Source: Flavobacteriales bacterium (GTDB lineage: Bacteria; Bacteroidota; Bacteroidia; Flavobacteriales_D; Parvicellaceae). Taken from it: DNA of 64,000 nucleotides. Made by a program: the position numbers and the translations under genes. Positions within the stretch are counted from its first letter, which is position 1; every line of letters begins with the position of its first letter. This document shows positions 26,943 to 35,103 of the stretch, in pieces. The notes beneath the pieces were generated by a model. The model saw only the letters and a list, made by a program, of their open reading frames with translations. It was not told the origin of the DNA and did no database searches. Location of the stretch: assembly GCA_025210295.1 (NCBI GenBank), contig JAOASC010000046.1, positions 248,001-312,000 of the forward strand, given 5' to 3'.

Positions 26943-29194
26943 TCTTTATTAGCTTTTTTCCATTTTGTAAGGTTCAATTTTAAAGCAGCAAAATAGGTTC
27001 TTCCCATTCCAACAGGTATTGTCGCTCCTCCAGAAGAGTGGGCTCCTCCACTACTTGTTGAAGAAGCTACTCTTTTTACATCAAATATATTTTTCACTCC
27101 AATAGAAAGGTCTATTTGTTTTTTGTATAATTTCTTTGACAAAGTAAAGTCTGATGTATGGTAGGCTTCAATATAGTTCGTTTGAATTTGACCATCGGCA
27201 TTTTGAATCACATTGGGGAGTTTCCCTTGATACTTATAGAATAATGCCATTGTTAATCCTTGTTTCTTTAATTCATATAACAAGCTGCTTCTTAATTCGG
27301 GGCTAAAACTAAATTGTGGAGCGCCATCAGCCTCTACACTATTAGACCTTCCAATATATGACCCTCCAACATTGGCTTTAAAGTGATAAAAGCCTACTTG
27401 AAAATCAGCTTGTCCTCCCACAGACTGAAACTCTCCAATATTGACATAAGTATATTGTGTCCCATCTGTTTGAGCTAATGCAATTTGGTCTTTTATTGCA
27501 TTGTAAAACCCACCTATTTCTGATTTAAAGATTAAGTTTTCGTGTAAAATATTGTAAGCCATCGTTAAGATATAATTAGCTGAGGTTTCTGCTTTTAAGT
27601 TGTTAGAACCTACAATATTATGGTTGATATCAACAAAATTAAAATACAATTCTTTTAATGATGGAGCTCTAAAACCTCTAGCAAACGAAGCTCTAATAGC
27701 GTATTTATCCTTTCCAAACTTAACATTTAATGAAGGCAATAATGGTGTTGAATAGCTAGTATTGTATGCATATCTTAATCCAGGCCTTACGATAAAATTA
27801 TTGTGACTATACTCAGAACTTGCAAACAAGGCATAATCTCCTTGCTCTTGTGTTCCACTTTCTATTCTTCTTCCCTCCGCTTGTTCGATATTAATTTCAT
27901 ACCCAATTTGATAATTTAATTTCGCTGAGTCTTTTTGGCTAATAAAGGATCCTCTTGAAAGAAACTGATTAAAAACAGAAGTGTCTTGGTCTCCTGCATT
28001 CTCTGTTAAGACTCTATCCAATGTGGTTAAATCTGTGTAAAACGTATTCTTAGTTCTCTCAAAGTGATTGATTGAAGCTAACGCATTAATGGTAGACTGT
28101 TTTCCTTTACGATTAAAGAACAATGCATTATCAATTCTAGCAGTTTGATAGTCATCATCAAAAGCGGTTTCCTGATATGGGGGACGTGGATACCCTCTAT
28201 TCCATATTGTCTCTTTAAACAAGTCTCCTTTATATTTTAACTTTACATTTTTTATGGTTTTCCCCAATTGTACCCCTCCAAACAATTGTTCTTTTGGTTT
28301 CCAAGATTTAAAACGTGTTGAATCAGCAATTGGTGTTGGGTTTTTAAATTGTTGATCACCATCATTCCAACCATCAAAATAGTTTCGCCCACCAGTAATT
28401 AAAACATCATTATTTTTTTTATTGAATCCGACTTTACCCGTAAAATTAAATTTACCAGCACTTTCATAATATGAAGTTCCTCCTACTGAAAACTGACCTT
28501 TTTTATTTGTTTTAGTGATTAGATTGATAGCTCCTGCCAAAGCATTGGTTCCATAGTTTACAGACAAAGGCCCTTTTACAATTTCTATTCTTTCAATATT
28601 ATCTAAATTGATTTGGGATAAATCGATATTTCCGTTCAAACGCCCTATTACAGGCACTCCATCTATTAAAATCTTTACATTTTGACCTGAAACTCCTTGT
28701 AGACTCATACCACTTCCTAAGATATTATCTTGCTCTATTCGAATCCCCATACTATTAGAAAGAGCATCCTGTAATGTTATAGCCCCCATTGCATCAATCT
28801 TTTTTCGATCAATAATTTCGATCTTATGCACCGCTTTTTCGGGACTATTTTCAGAGTATTGTGCTGTAACAACTACTTGATTTAGCATTACATTACTTTC
28901 TTTTAGAATAAAACTATAGGCTTGGTTTAGGCGAACCTTTCTATATATTGTTTCAAAACCAATAAAACTAACTTTTGCATCAAATGTATCGATCCCTTTG
29001 GTTTCTTCTTCAGAAAACTCAAGTTTCCCATTTGAGTCAGTTAGCTTCATTGCTACCAACTTTCCACTTTCAGAAAAAAGTGAGATATGGACTGAGGGAA
29101 TTGGGTATTGATCTTCATCATTAACTGTTATATGAATTTGTGCAAAATTCGTATAAGCTGAAAACAATACTATAAAAACAACTAATCTATACAT
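26939..29194 (-). CDS. TonB-dependent heme/hemoglobin receptor, HmuR-like
   Basis: 751 residues. Signal peptide (ending TNFAQ), a carboxypeptidase-regulatory-like domain (about 19-105), a plug (IEIIDRKKIDAMGAITLQD, about 120-235) and a 22-strand barrel. The barrel contains FRAPSLKELYF (about 507) followed by DINHNIVGSNNLKAE. FRAP and N-x-N-L type boxes with a histidine between them are the hallmark of heme receptors such as HmuR. The neighbouring hmuY gene supports this. Located in the outer membrane and driven by TonB. The heme assignment rests on the motif and context. Confidence 0.9.
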   Translation of the reverse strand: MYRLVVFIVLFSAYTNFAQIHITVNDEDQYPIPSVHISLFSESGKLVAMKLTDSNGKLEFSEEETKGIDTFDAKVSFIGFETIYRKVRLNQAYSFILKESNVMLNQVVVTAQYSENSPEKAVHKIEIIDRKKIDAMGAITLQDALSNSMGIRIEQDNILGSGMSLQGVSGQNVKILIDGVPVIGRLNGNIDLSQINLDNIERIEIVKGPLSVNYGTNALAGAINLITKTNKKGQFSVGGTSYYESAGKFNFTGKVGFNKKNNDVLITGGRNYFDGWNDGDQQFKNPTPIADSTRFKSWKPKEQLFGGVQLGKTIKNVKLKYKGDLFKETIWNRGYPRPPYQETAFDDDYQTARIDNALFFNRKGKQSTINALASINHFERTKNTFYTDLTTLDRVLTENAGDQDTSVFNQFLSRGSFISQKDSAKLNYQIGYEINIEQAEGRRIESGTQEQGDYALFASSEYSHNNFIVRPGLRYAYNTSYSTPLLPSLNVKFGKDKYAIRASFARGFRAPSLKELYFNFVDINHNIVGSNNLKAETSANYILTMAYNILHENLIFKSEIGGFYNAIKDQIALAQTDGTQYTYVNIGEFQSVGGQADFQVGFYHFKANVGGSYIGRSNSVEADGAPQFSFSPELRSSLLYELKKQGLTMALFYKYQGKLPNVIQNADGQIQTNYIEAYHTSDFTLSKKLYKKQIDLSIGVKNIFDVKRVASSTSSGGAHSSGGATIPVGMGRTYFAALKLNLTKWKKANKE

Positions 29195-29317
29195 TCATTA
29201 TTTTTTTACAAAGGTAAATTCAATGTGTTTTCTGTTTGTCATATTGTTGTCAGATTCCCTTTATAGAAACCTGATTTTAATCACCTTTTAATCACGGATA
29301 TCACATAAAAAAAACAA

Positions 29318-29325
29318 TAACTTTG
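29318..29325 (+). promoter_or_regulatory. -7 box TAACTTTG for the four-TM protein
   Basis: TAACTTTG matches TAnnTTTG, 17 bases before the ATG at 29342, in the divergent region with the heme receptor. Confidence 0.5.
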
Positions 29326-29341
29326 TCTGAAAATAATAAAC

Positions 29342-29818
29342 ATGGAACTTTTCACTTTAGCTAGAGTTTTACATGTCTTAGCTGTTGTTTTATGGATTGG
29401 AGGTGTTGCTATGGTAACCACTGTGATCATCCCCTCCATTAAAAAACTTAGTAAGCCAGAAGATCGTTATCAAACCTTTGAAAGTATTGAAGGCAAATTT
29501 GCTTTTCAAGCAAAAATTACAACATTAATCACAGCTATTTCTGGATTCTATATGGTTTACTACCTCAACGCATGGGACAGATTCCTTTCTTCCAAATTTT
29601 GGTGGATGCATACGATGACCTTAGTTTGGGTACTTTTTACAGTTGTACTATTCATTCTAGAGCCATTTATTCTACATCGACTTTTTAAAAAATACGCCTT
29701 ATCACACCCTGAAAAAACATTTAAAATTTTACATCGTTTTCACTGGGCTTTATTAACCATCAGCTTAATCACAATTATTGGTGCTGTTGCTGGCAGTCAT
29801 GGATGGTATTTTTTTTAA
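29342..29818 (+). CDS. four-helix membrane protein of the CopD/HemJ-like type
   Basis: 158 residues with four membrane helices (about 6-28, 52-73, 85-110, 130-152). Conserved histidines are placed at helix ends as in heme-b or copper-binding membrane proteins: ARVLHVLAVVLWIGG, KFWWMHTMTLVW, FILHRLF and ILHRFHWALL. This looks like the CopD/DUF2269/HemJ-like superfamily. It is divergent from the heme receptor gene, 147 bases away, suggesting a link to heme handling. Exact function unknown. Confidence 0.75.
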   Translation: MELFTLARVLHVLAVVLWIGGVAMVTTVIIPSIKKLSKPEDRYQTFESIEGKFAFQAKITTLITAISGFYMVYYLNAWDRFLSSKFWWMHTMTLVWVLFTVVLFILEPFILHRLFKKYALSHPEKTFKILHRFHWALLTISLITIIGAVAGSHGWYFF

Positions 29819-29825
29819 CACACTT

Positions 29826-30278
29826 TTAGTCTTTGTAATATACTGCCCACCCATGGTTCTGAGTGGTTGAATCATGAGGCACATCGGTTGACATTCCGGC
29901 CGAGAAGTTGGGTATTATTTCTTTGTACAAGCTTATGGAATCATCGACAACATTTTTTGCAAAGATGAGGTAATATACATTATCTGTAGTATGACCGATA
30001 TAACGATTATCTTCTAATAGGAAGGTATCTCTAATCATATTATAATTCGAATTTGCGACTGGTCCTGTTAGGGTATATCTTATACTATCCTGATATATCG
30101 AATATACGACTGTTTGAGTATTTCCTGGGCCAGCTTCAAATGTACGTTTCCATTTTCCTTCAAATGGAATCTCTATTTTTTCAACATCAACTATAGGGTC
30201 GTTTTCTTCTGGCGCTTCTTCCTTTTTACAACTTAATAGCGTAGCTACCAATGTTGAGGTAAAAATGATTCTTTTCAT
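29826..30278 (-). CDS. small putative lipoprotein
   Basis: 150 residues with a lipoprotein signal (STLVATLLSCKKEE, lipobox Cys17), followed by an acidic linker and a beta-rich domain like a small lipocalin-type barrel (GKWKRTFEAGPGNTQTV, YIGHTTDNVYYLIF). No catalytic motif. Converges with the four-TM gene (seven bases apart). A TACATTTG box at 30295-30302 precedes it. Confidence 0.65.
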   Translation of the reverse strand: MKRIIFTSTLVATLLSCKKEEAPEENDPIVDVEKIEIPFEGKWKRTFEAGPGNTQTVVYSIYQDSIRYTLTGPVANSNYNMIRDTFLLEDNRYIGHTTDNVYYLIFAKNVVDDSISLYKEIIPNFSAGMSTDVPHDSTTQNHGWAVYYKD

Positions 30279-30294
30279 AGCTGTGAATTTTTAT

Positions 30295-30302
30295 CAAATG
30301 TA
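30295..30302 (-). promoter_or_regulatory. -7 box TACATTTG for the small lipoprotein
   Basis: Minus strand TACATTTG matches TAnnTTTG, 16 bases before the ATG at 30278. Confidence 0.45.
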
Positions 30303-30423
30303 TCTCTTCTATGATGGATAGTTCCTAACATTTATCAGGTTGACAATAAAATGACAATCACACCGCATTGTCAAAATTCTGTAAAAACGGTTCGCTGTTA
30401 GATTCTCTTATTTGTATTCAGCA

Positions 30424-30431
30424 TACCTTTG
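30424..30431 (+). promoter_or_regulatory. -7 box TACCTTTG for the acyl-CoA transferase gene
   Basis: TACCTTTG matches TAnnTTTG and abuts the palindrome at 30432-30448, so a protein bound there would cover the transcription start. Confidence 0.55.
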
Positions 30432-30448
30432 TTTAGAATAAATCTAAA
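30432..30448. promoter_or_regulatory. palindromic operator TTTAGAATAAATCTAAA
   Basis: Second copy of TTTAGA-n5-TCTAAA, 14 bases before the ATG at 30463 and directly after the -7 box, an ideal repressor position. The 24 bases from 30428 to 30451 are identical to the reverse complement of 32540-32563 in front of another gene 2 kb away. Confidence 0.65.
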
Positions 30449-30462
30449 TAAAAAAAACTGGT

Positions 30463-31743
30463 ATGAAAAAAGAAACAATTGAGGATGTTGTAAAAGTGAT
30501 AAAATCTGGAGATAGGGTTTTTATACATACAGCGGCTGGGGCTCCACAGTATTTAATAAATGCAATGGTAGAGCGTGCGGATGAATTAGAAGATGTAGAA
30601 ATTGTTTCCGCTCACACAGAAGGAGCGGTTCCTTACGCAAGAGAGGAGTTTAAACATAACTTTAAAATAAACTGTTTTTTTGTTGGAAAAAACATACGCC
30701 CTTATGTTCAAAACGGGAGAGCTCATTACATTCCTATTTTTCTGAGTGAAATTCCACAATTGTTTAGAGATCAAAAAATGAAGATTGATGTTGCCATGGT
30801 AACGGTATCCCCTCCAGACAGCAAGGGGTATTGCTCACTTGGATGCTCTGTCGATATTTCTAATGCTGCTATAGATTCGGCAAAGTATGTCATTGCTCAG
30901 ATAAACCCTAACATGCCTAGGGTATATGGAAATGGAGTAATCCATCAATCAAAAATTCATGCTCATGTCTATATCAATGAGCCTTTACATGAGTTAACGA
31001 TTAATACTCCTACTTCTGTAGAACAAGAAATTGGAAAAAATGTCGCATCATTAGTAGAGGATGGAGCTACTTTACAAATGGGGATTGGAGGGATACCGAA
31101 CGCAGCCTTGAGTCAATTAAATAATCATAAACATTTAGGAATACATACTGAGATGTGTTCCGATGGAATTGTTGACTTAGTCAATAGTGGGGTTATTGAT
31201 GGTTCTCAAAAAGTAACAGAACGAGGAAAGATTGTAGCTGGATTTGCTTTTGGAACTCAAAAAATATATGATTTCATTCACGAAAATCCACTAGTAAATA
31301 TGATGGATGTTGAATATGTAAATGATGTAAGAACGATTAGAAGAAATCCTAAAGTTACTGCTATTAATAGCGCTATTGAAGTTGATTTATACGGACAGGT
31401 TTGCGCTGATTCAATTGGGACAAAGCATTATTCAGGAGTTGGTGGACAAATGGACTTTATTCGAGGTGCTACACTGTCTAAAGGAGGAAAAGCAATCATA
31501 GCCCTTCCATCTAGAACTTCCAGTGGTATTCCTAGAATAGTTAGCAATTTAAAACATGGAGCTTCTGTTGTAACTACGCGAGCTCATGTACAATATATTG
31601 TAACAGAATATGGGACAGCTTACTTGTATGGTAAAAATCTTAAGGAACGTGCTAAAGCTATGATTGAAATAGCGCATCCTGACGACAGAGAGCAGCTATC
31701 AGAACTTTATTTTTCACAAAAACAAGAACTTTTATTTGTATAA
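30463..31743 (+). CDS. acetyl-CoA hydrolase/4-hydroxybutyrate CoA-transferase family protein
   Basis: 426 residues covering both halves of the family. The N-terminal half has VMVTVSPPDSKGYCSLG and the CoA-binding MGIGGIPNAAL. The C-terminal half has the catalytic Glu in AINSAIEVDLYGQV and the GVGGQMDFIRGA loop. The family moves CoA between acetate, butyrate-type or succinate acids, or hydrolyses acetyl-CoA; the substrate is not decidable from sequence. The promoter carries the TTTAGA-n5-TCTAAA operator, shared with heme-region genes, so it is probably expressed under the same metal or redox control. The downstream lipoprotein gene starts three bases after its stop. Confidence 0.9.
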   Translation: MKKETIEDVVKVIKSGDRVFIHTAAGAPQYLINAMVERADELEDVEIVSAHTEGAVPYAREEFKHNFKINCFFVGKNIRPYVQNGRAHYIPIFLSEIPQLFRDQKMKIDVAMVTVSPPDSKGYCSLGCSVDISNAAIDSAKYVIAQINPNMPRVYGNGVIHQSKIHAHVYINEPLHELTINTPTSVEQEIGKNVASLVEDGATLQMGIGGIPNAALSQLNNHKHLGIHTEMCSDGIVDLVNSGVIDGSQKVTERGKIVAGFAFGTQKIYDFIHENPLVNMMDVEYVNDVRTIRRNPKVTAINSAIEVDLYGQVCADSIGTKHYSGVGGQMDFIRGATLSKGGKAIIALPSRTSSGIPRIVSNLKHGASVVTTRAHVQYIVTEYGTAYLYGKNLKERAKAMIEIAHPDDREQLSELYFSQKQELLFV

Positions 31744-31746
31744 GAA

Positions 31747-32226
31747 ATGTTAAAAATTAATTCTATTATCTTCTTTTTCATGCTTACTTCATGCACTATT
31801 AATCATGAGGAAGTGAAAAAGCACATTGCCTGGAATGTAGGAGATCAAATAACACCTCAAAAAAAACAAAAGCCAGTGGTCAACACCCAAGCTTTTGATT
31901 GGAACACTCAGTTTTCAAGACGTATCTTCTGCACTTCAGCAGTGCATGGTTGTATTCATTTCAACAGAAAAGACCCACTAAATAAAGGTTTAAATGGTGC
32001 TTTTTTCATCATCTTAGATGATCAAACGCAATTGGATGGATTGATCTATCAATTAAAGACTAATGGTTCTCAAGGTATTGATTGTATAAGAGATGAAATC
32101 ATTCAATTTTACAGAGTCAACAAATATCAGGTGCATTTAATGCATGATCAAAAAGGAAAGTATCATTACTTATTATACAATAAAAAGAATAACGAGATAA
32201 GAAGTGGGGAAATATTATTCACTTAA
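31747..32226 (+). CDS. small putative lipoprotein of unknown function
   Basis: 159 residues. Lipoprotein signal FFFMLTSCTINHEE (Cys16). The mature part contains two close cysteines and a His in FCTSAVHGCIHF and a later Cys in GIDCIRDEI, a possible disulfide or metal site. No family recognised. It follows the acyl-CoA transferase gene after three bases, so they share the operator-controlled promoter. Its last 12 bases overlap the end of the convergent gene at 32215. Confidence 0.65.
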   Translation: MLKINSIIFFFMLTSCTINHEEVKKHIAWNVGDQITPQKKQKPVVNTQAFDWNTQFSRRIFCTSAVHGCIHFNRKDPLNKGLNGAFFIILDDQTQLDGLIYQLKTNGSQGIDCIRDEIIQFYRVNKYQVHLMHDQKGKYHYLLYNKKNNEIRSGEILFT

Positions 32227-32538
32227 TATTCTTTGAACTTCAAACATTAATAAGGCCTCTTCAAACAAAGCTAACAATGTTTTTATTTCATGTACTGTAA
32301 AAGCAAAATAGGTATCCTTAATAGGGGAAGTGATCATCAACTTTTCATGAAATTCTGCTTCATCGTATATGGATACACTCTCTTTGATATCAACTAAAGA
32401 TAAATAAAGATTAGTAAATCTCGTGATGGACATATAACTTACTATGGCTCCAATTTGAACCTCAACTTGATTACAATATTTACAATGTCTAATCTTACCT
32501 ATTTCGTTACTTGCTATTTTATCAGAGTGTTTATACAT
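32215..32538 (-). CDS. small CxxC-containing protein, operator-controlled
   Basis: 107 residues from the ATG at 32538 (MYKHSDKIASNEIG). The open frame can be extended to a TTG at 32562, but that codon lies inside the operator palindrome and I reject it. The N-terminus carries HCKYCNQVEVQIG, a CxxC knuckle, followed by a helical domain with no other motif. Similar small CxxC proteins occur beside heme/iron uptake genes in Bacteroidota, but I cannot name the family with certainty. The start lies four bases after the palindrome 32543-32559, the same arrangement as for the acyl-CoA transferase gene. Confidence 0.75.
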   Translation of the reverse strand: MYKHSDKIASNEIGKIRHCKYCNQVEVQIGAIVSYMSITRFTNLYLSLVDIKESVSIYDEAEFHEKLMITSPIKDTYFAFTVHEIKTLLALFEEALLMFEVQRILSE

Positions 32539-32542
32539 ATTA

Positions 32543-32559
32543 TTTAGATTTATTCTAAA
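32543..32559. promoter_or_regulatory. palindromic operator TTTAGATTTATTCTAAA
   Basis: Third copy of TTTAGA-n5-TCTAAA, four bases upstream of the ATG of the small CxxC protein (minus strand). Together with its flanks it repeats 24 bases of the 30428-30451 promoter in opposite orientation. Confidence 0.65.
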
Positions 32560-32644
32560 CAAATAAAAACAGAAAACAAAATAATAGCAATACCACTTTC
32601 AAGGTATTTCTCTAATTACTCCTAAGTTTTGACATTTCTGAGAC

Positions 32645-35011
32645 TTAAAAGCTCCAACTAAATCCAAAACTTGGAAGTATAGGTAACTGATATACTTTTT
32701 GATTAGCAACAGGCTCTACATAGAAAATATTTTTTCTACTATAGGCATTGGTTACACTGGCTGTTAACTCGATTAAACTTTTATTCTTAAGTTCTAATTT
32801 TCTTTTAACAGCAAAGTCTAAACGGTGATATGCAGATAGTCTCCCCTCATTAATATTTCCATAAACAATATCAACATTATTAGCATTAGTAGTAGTATAA
32901 TCGGTATTGATTCCTCCTCCATTAAAATCTACAAACTGGGTAAATCCTTGAATTTGAGTAAAAGGTAGTCCTGATCCAAAATTCCAACGTGCATTAAGCT
33001 CCCATTTCTTATCTTTTCCTAAGAGATATGTTCCAACAAAATTGATGTTATGTCTACGATCAAACACTGGTGAATAGGTTTGTGTACCGTCCCATCTCGT
33101 TACTTTTCCTAACGAGTAAACACTCCATAAATAAAGTCTATCATCTGAGTACTTTAATACAAAGTCCACCCCGTAAGCATCTCCTGTTTCAATAATAAAA
33201 TCTTTCTTTAACACATCAGGGTAGTCATTCACACCATCTTCATATATTTTATTTCTATTCATATTGGATAGTTGCGTAAACCATTTGTAGTACCCTTCTA
33301 CATTAATAGACCAATGTTTAGCGACATCGTATTCAGCACCTAAAATCGCATGTGTTGCTTTTTGCAGCTTATGCGTAATCTCTCGCTCTGTTCCATCTTC
33401 TTGAATTAGCTCTTCCTGCAAGTTATCAGGTCCAGATAAGAACCCGTAAAACAAGTTGACCACATCTCTATCAGAAGTTGCACTAATTAAATTTTGAGAA
33501 TAGATTCCACTAGCAAATTTCAACCTTAATTTTTCATTGGCATTAAACTTCAATCCTAGACGAGGTTCTGGAGAAACATTTCCTAGAGAGGCATAATATT
33601 GTAACCTAAAACCTGGATTTAATACAAAACGGTTTCTTACGATTTTATAATCTAGATATCCTGAAAGCTCAGTTGTATTATCAACCTGCTCAATGGTTCT
33701 TCCTACTGAATTTTTAAAATTAAAATCTGTTCTAAACCCATTAATTTCTATACCATACTTGATTTCATCATCTTTCTTGAAGTACTTGAAATCAAAACCT
33801 AAAGTAAAGTTATTAACTCCACTGTGTCTTCCTTTTGAAGTATCGACTAAATTGGTATACGGATCTCTTTCTGACAAAGAAATTTTATAATCAGAGATAT
33901 TAAATCGACCTTCAATCAACACAGGCGTTGCGGCTGGCACCATCACAAAATTTGCTCCTGCCCCATAAGAATCCCATTTTAAATCTAAGAGTTCTTTCCA
34001 CTTTACATTATCACTAAAATTGTAACCAAAAATATTAGCCTTACTACCATTAGCTCCATTAATAGATACCTTTCCATACAAATCAGTATAATTAAAAGGT
34101 AACCCTGCTGTATCCACATAAGAATAAAACAATTTAGACGTTTGTTCTAGGTATGAGGTTTTTCCAGAGAGCACATAAGAGATTGTGCCCCCTCCATCTT
34201 CTTTTAGTTTTTTAATTGGCCCCTCTAGGGTTAGTTTTGATCCAAATGGATTAACTGCCGCTCGTCCAGAAAATTTAGATTTATTCCCATCTTTAGTAGT
34301 GATGTCCATTACTGATGAAATTCTTCCTCCATATTGTGCACTAAAACCTCCTGTATAAATATCTGCGTTCCTTATAATTTCTGTATCAAAAACAGAGAAA
34401 AAACCTATGGAGTGAAAAGGGTTATAAATTACCATTCCATCTAACAATACTTTATTTTGCACTGGTGAACCTCCTCTTACATACATTTGTCCACCTTGAT
34501 CTCCTGTACTAACCACACCAGGTACTGTTTGAAAGTAGGTTGCAATATCTGCCTCTCCACCTATTGATGGTACTGCTTGAATTTCTTTTTTGGTTGCCTT
34601 GATCATCGACATTTTCACTTGCTTCTTCGACTCTTGTCCCTCAGCAGAAACCTCAACTTCATCTAGTAACTTATCGTTTTCTTCTAAATAAATGTTTTTA
34701 GAAATAATCTTACCTTTAGTTACTGTTAACGGAATTTCTTTTGTTGAATATTGAACGTTTGTTATTTCAAGTACAACAGCCCCAACTGGAGCATTAGAAA
34801 TTTGATAAAATCCATTTACATCAGTAGGAGATCCTATTCCTGTACCTTTAATCTTCACATTGGTAAACATCACTGGCTCTCCATTTGCTTTATCATAAAC
34901 AAACCCTCTAATTGTACCTGTTTCTTGAGCTAAAGCAGTAAATCCAGAAAAAATTATTGATACTAACGTGAGCGCTACTAATTGTTTCAAAAATAGAGTA
35001 AGTGAATTCAT
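32645..35011 (-). CDS. TonB-dependent receptor with carboxypeptidase-regulatory-like domain
   Basis: 788 residues. Signal peptide to about 29, a CarboxypepD_reg-like domain (30-115; GTIRGFVYDKANGEPV), a plug (about 125-235) with MYVRGGSPVQNKVLLDGM, and a barrel ending in PSFGFSWSF with terminal Phe. It is not of the SusC type (no SusD partner) and lacks the heme-receptor FRAP box. Substrate unknown. Single gene, with 92 bases to the permease gene upstream. Confidence 0.92.
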   Translation of the reverse strand: MNSLTLFLKQLVALTLVSIIFSGFTALAQETGTIRGFVYDKANGEPVMFTNVKIKGTGIGSPTDVNGFYQISNAPVGAVVLEITNVQYSTKEIPLTVTKGKIISKNIYLEENDKLLDEVEVSAEGQESKKQVKMSMIKATKKEIQAVPSIGGEADIATYFQTVPGVVSTGDQGGQMYVRGGSPVQNKVLLDGMVIYNPFHSIGFFSVFDTEIIRNADIYTGGFSAQYGGRISSVMDITTKDGNKSKFSGRAAVNPFGSKLTLEGPIKKLKEDGGGTISYVLSGKTSYLEQTSKLFYSYVDTAGLPFNYTDLYGKVSINGANGSKANIFGYNFSDNVKWKELLDLKWDSYGAGANFVMVPAATPVLIEGRFNISDYKISLSERDPYTNLVDTSKGRHSGVNNFTLGFDFKYFKKDDEIKYGIEINGFRTDFNFKNSVGRTIEQVDNTTELSGYLDYKIVRNRFVLNPGFRLQYYASLGNVSPEPRLGLKFNANEKLRLKFASGIYSQNLISATSDRDVVNLFYGFLSGPDNLQEELIQEDGTEREITHKLQKATHAILGAEYDVAKHWSINVEGYYKWFTQLSNMNRNKIYEDGVNDYPDVLKKDFIIETGDAYGVDFVLKYSDDRLYLWSVYSLGKVTRWDGTQTYSPVFDRRHNINFVGTYLLGKDKKWELNARWNFGSGLPFTQIQGFTQFVDFNGGGINTDYTTTNANNVDIVYGNINEGRLSAYHRLDFAVKRKLELKNKSLIELTASVTNAYSRKNIFYVEPVANQKVYQLPILPSFGFSWSF

Positions 35012-35103
35012 AGCTTGCTAAATTACAAATTATTACAATTGTATGACCTAATTTTTGTTAAAACTATTAAGCGGTCGATTTTGCCAAGAAAAGGAATCCT
35101 TGC

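Noticed and set aside
32540-32562. TTG start for the CxxC protein at 32562
   Set aside because: The extension codes through the operator palindrome; the ATG at 32538 gives a sensible N-terminus.
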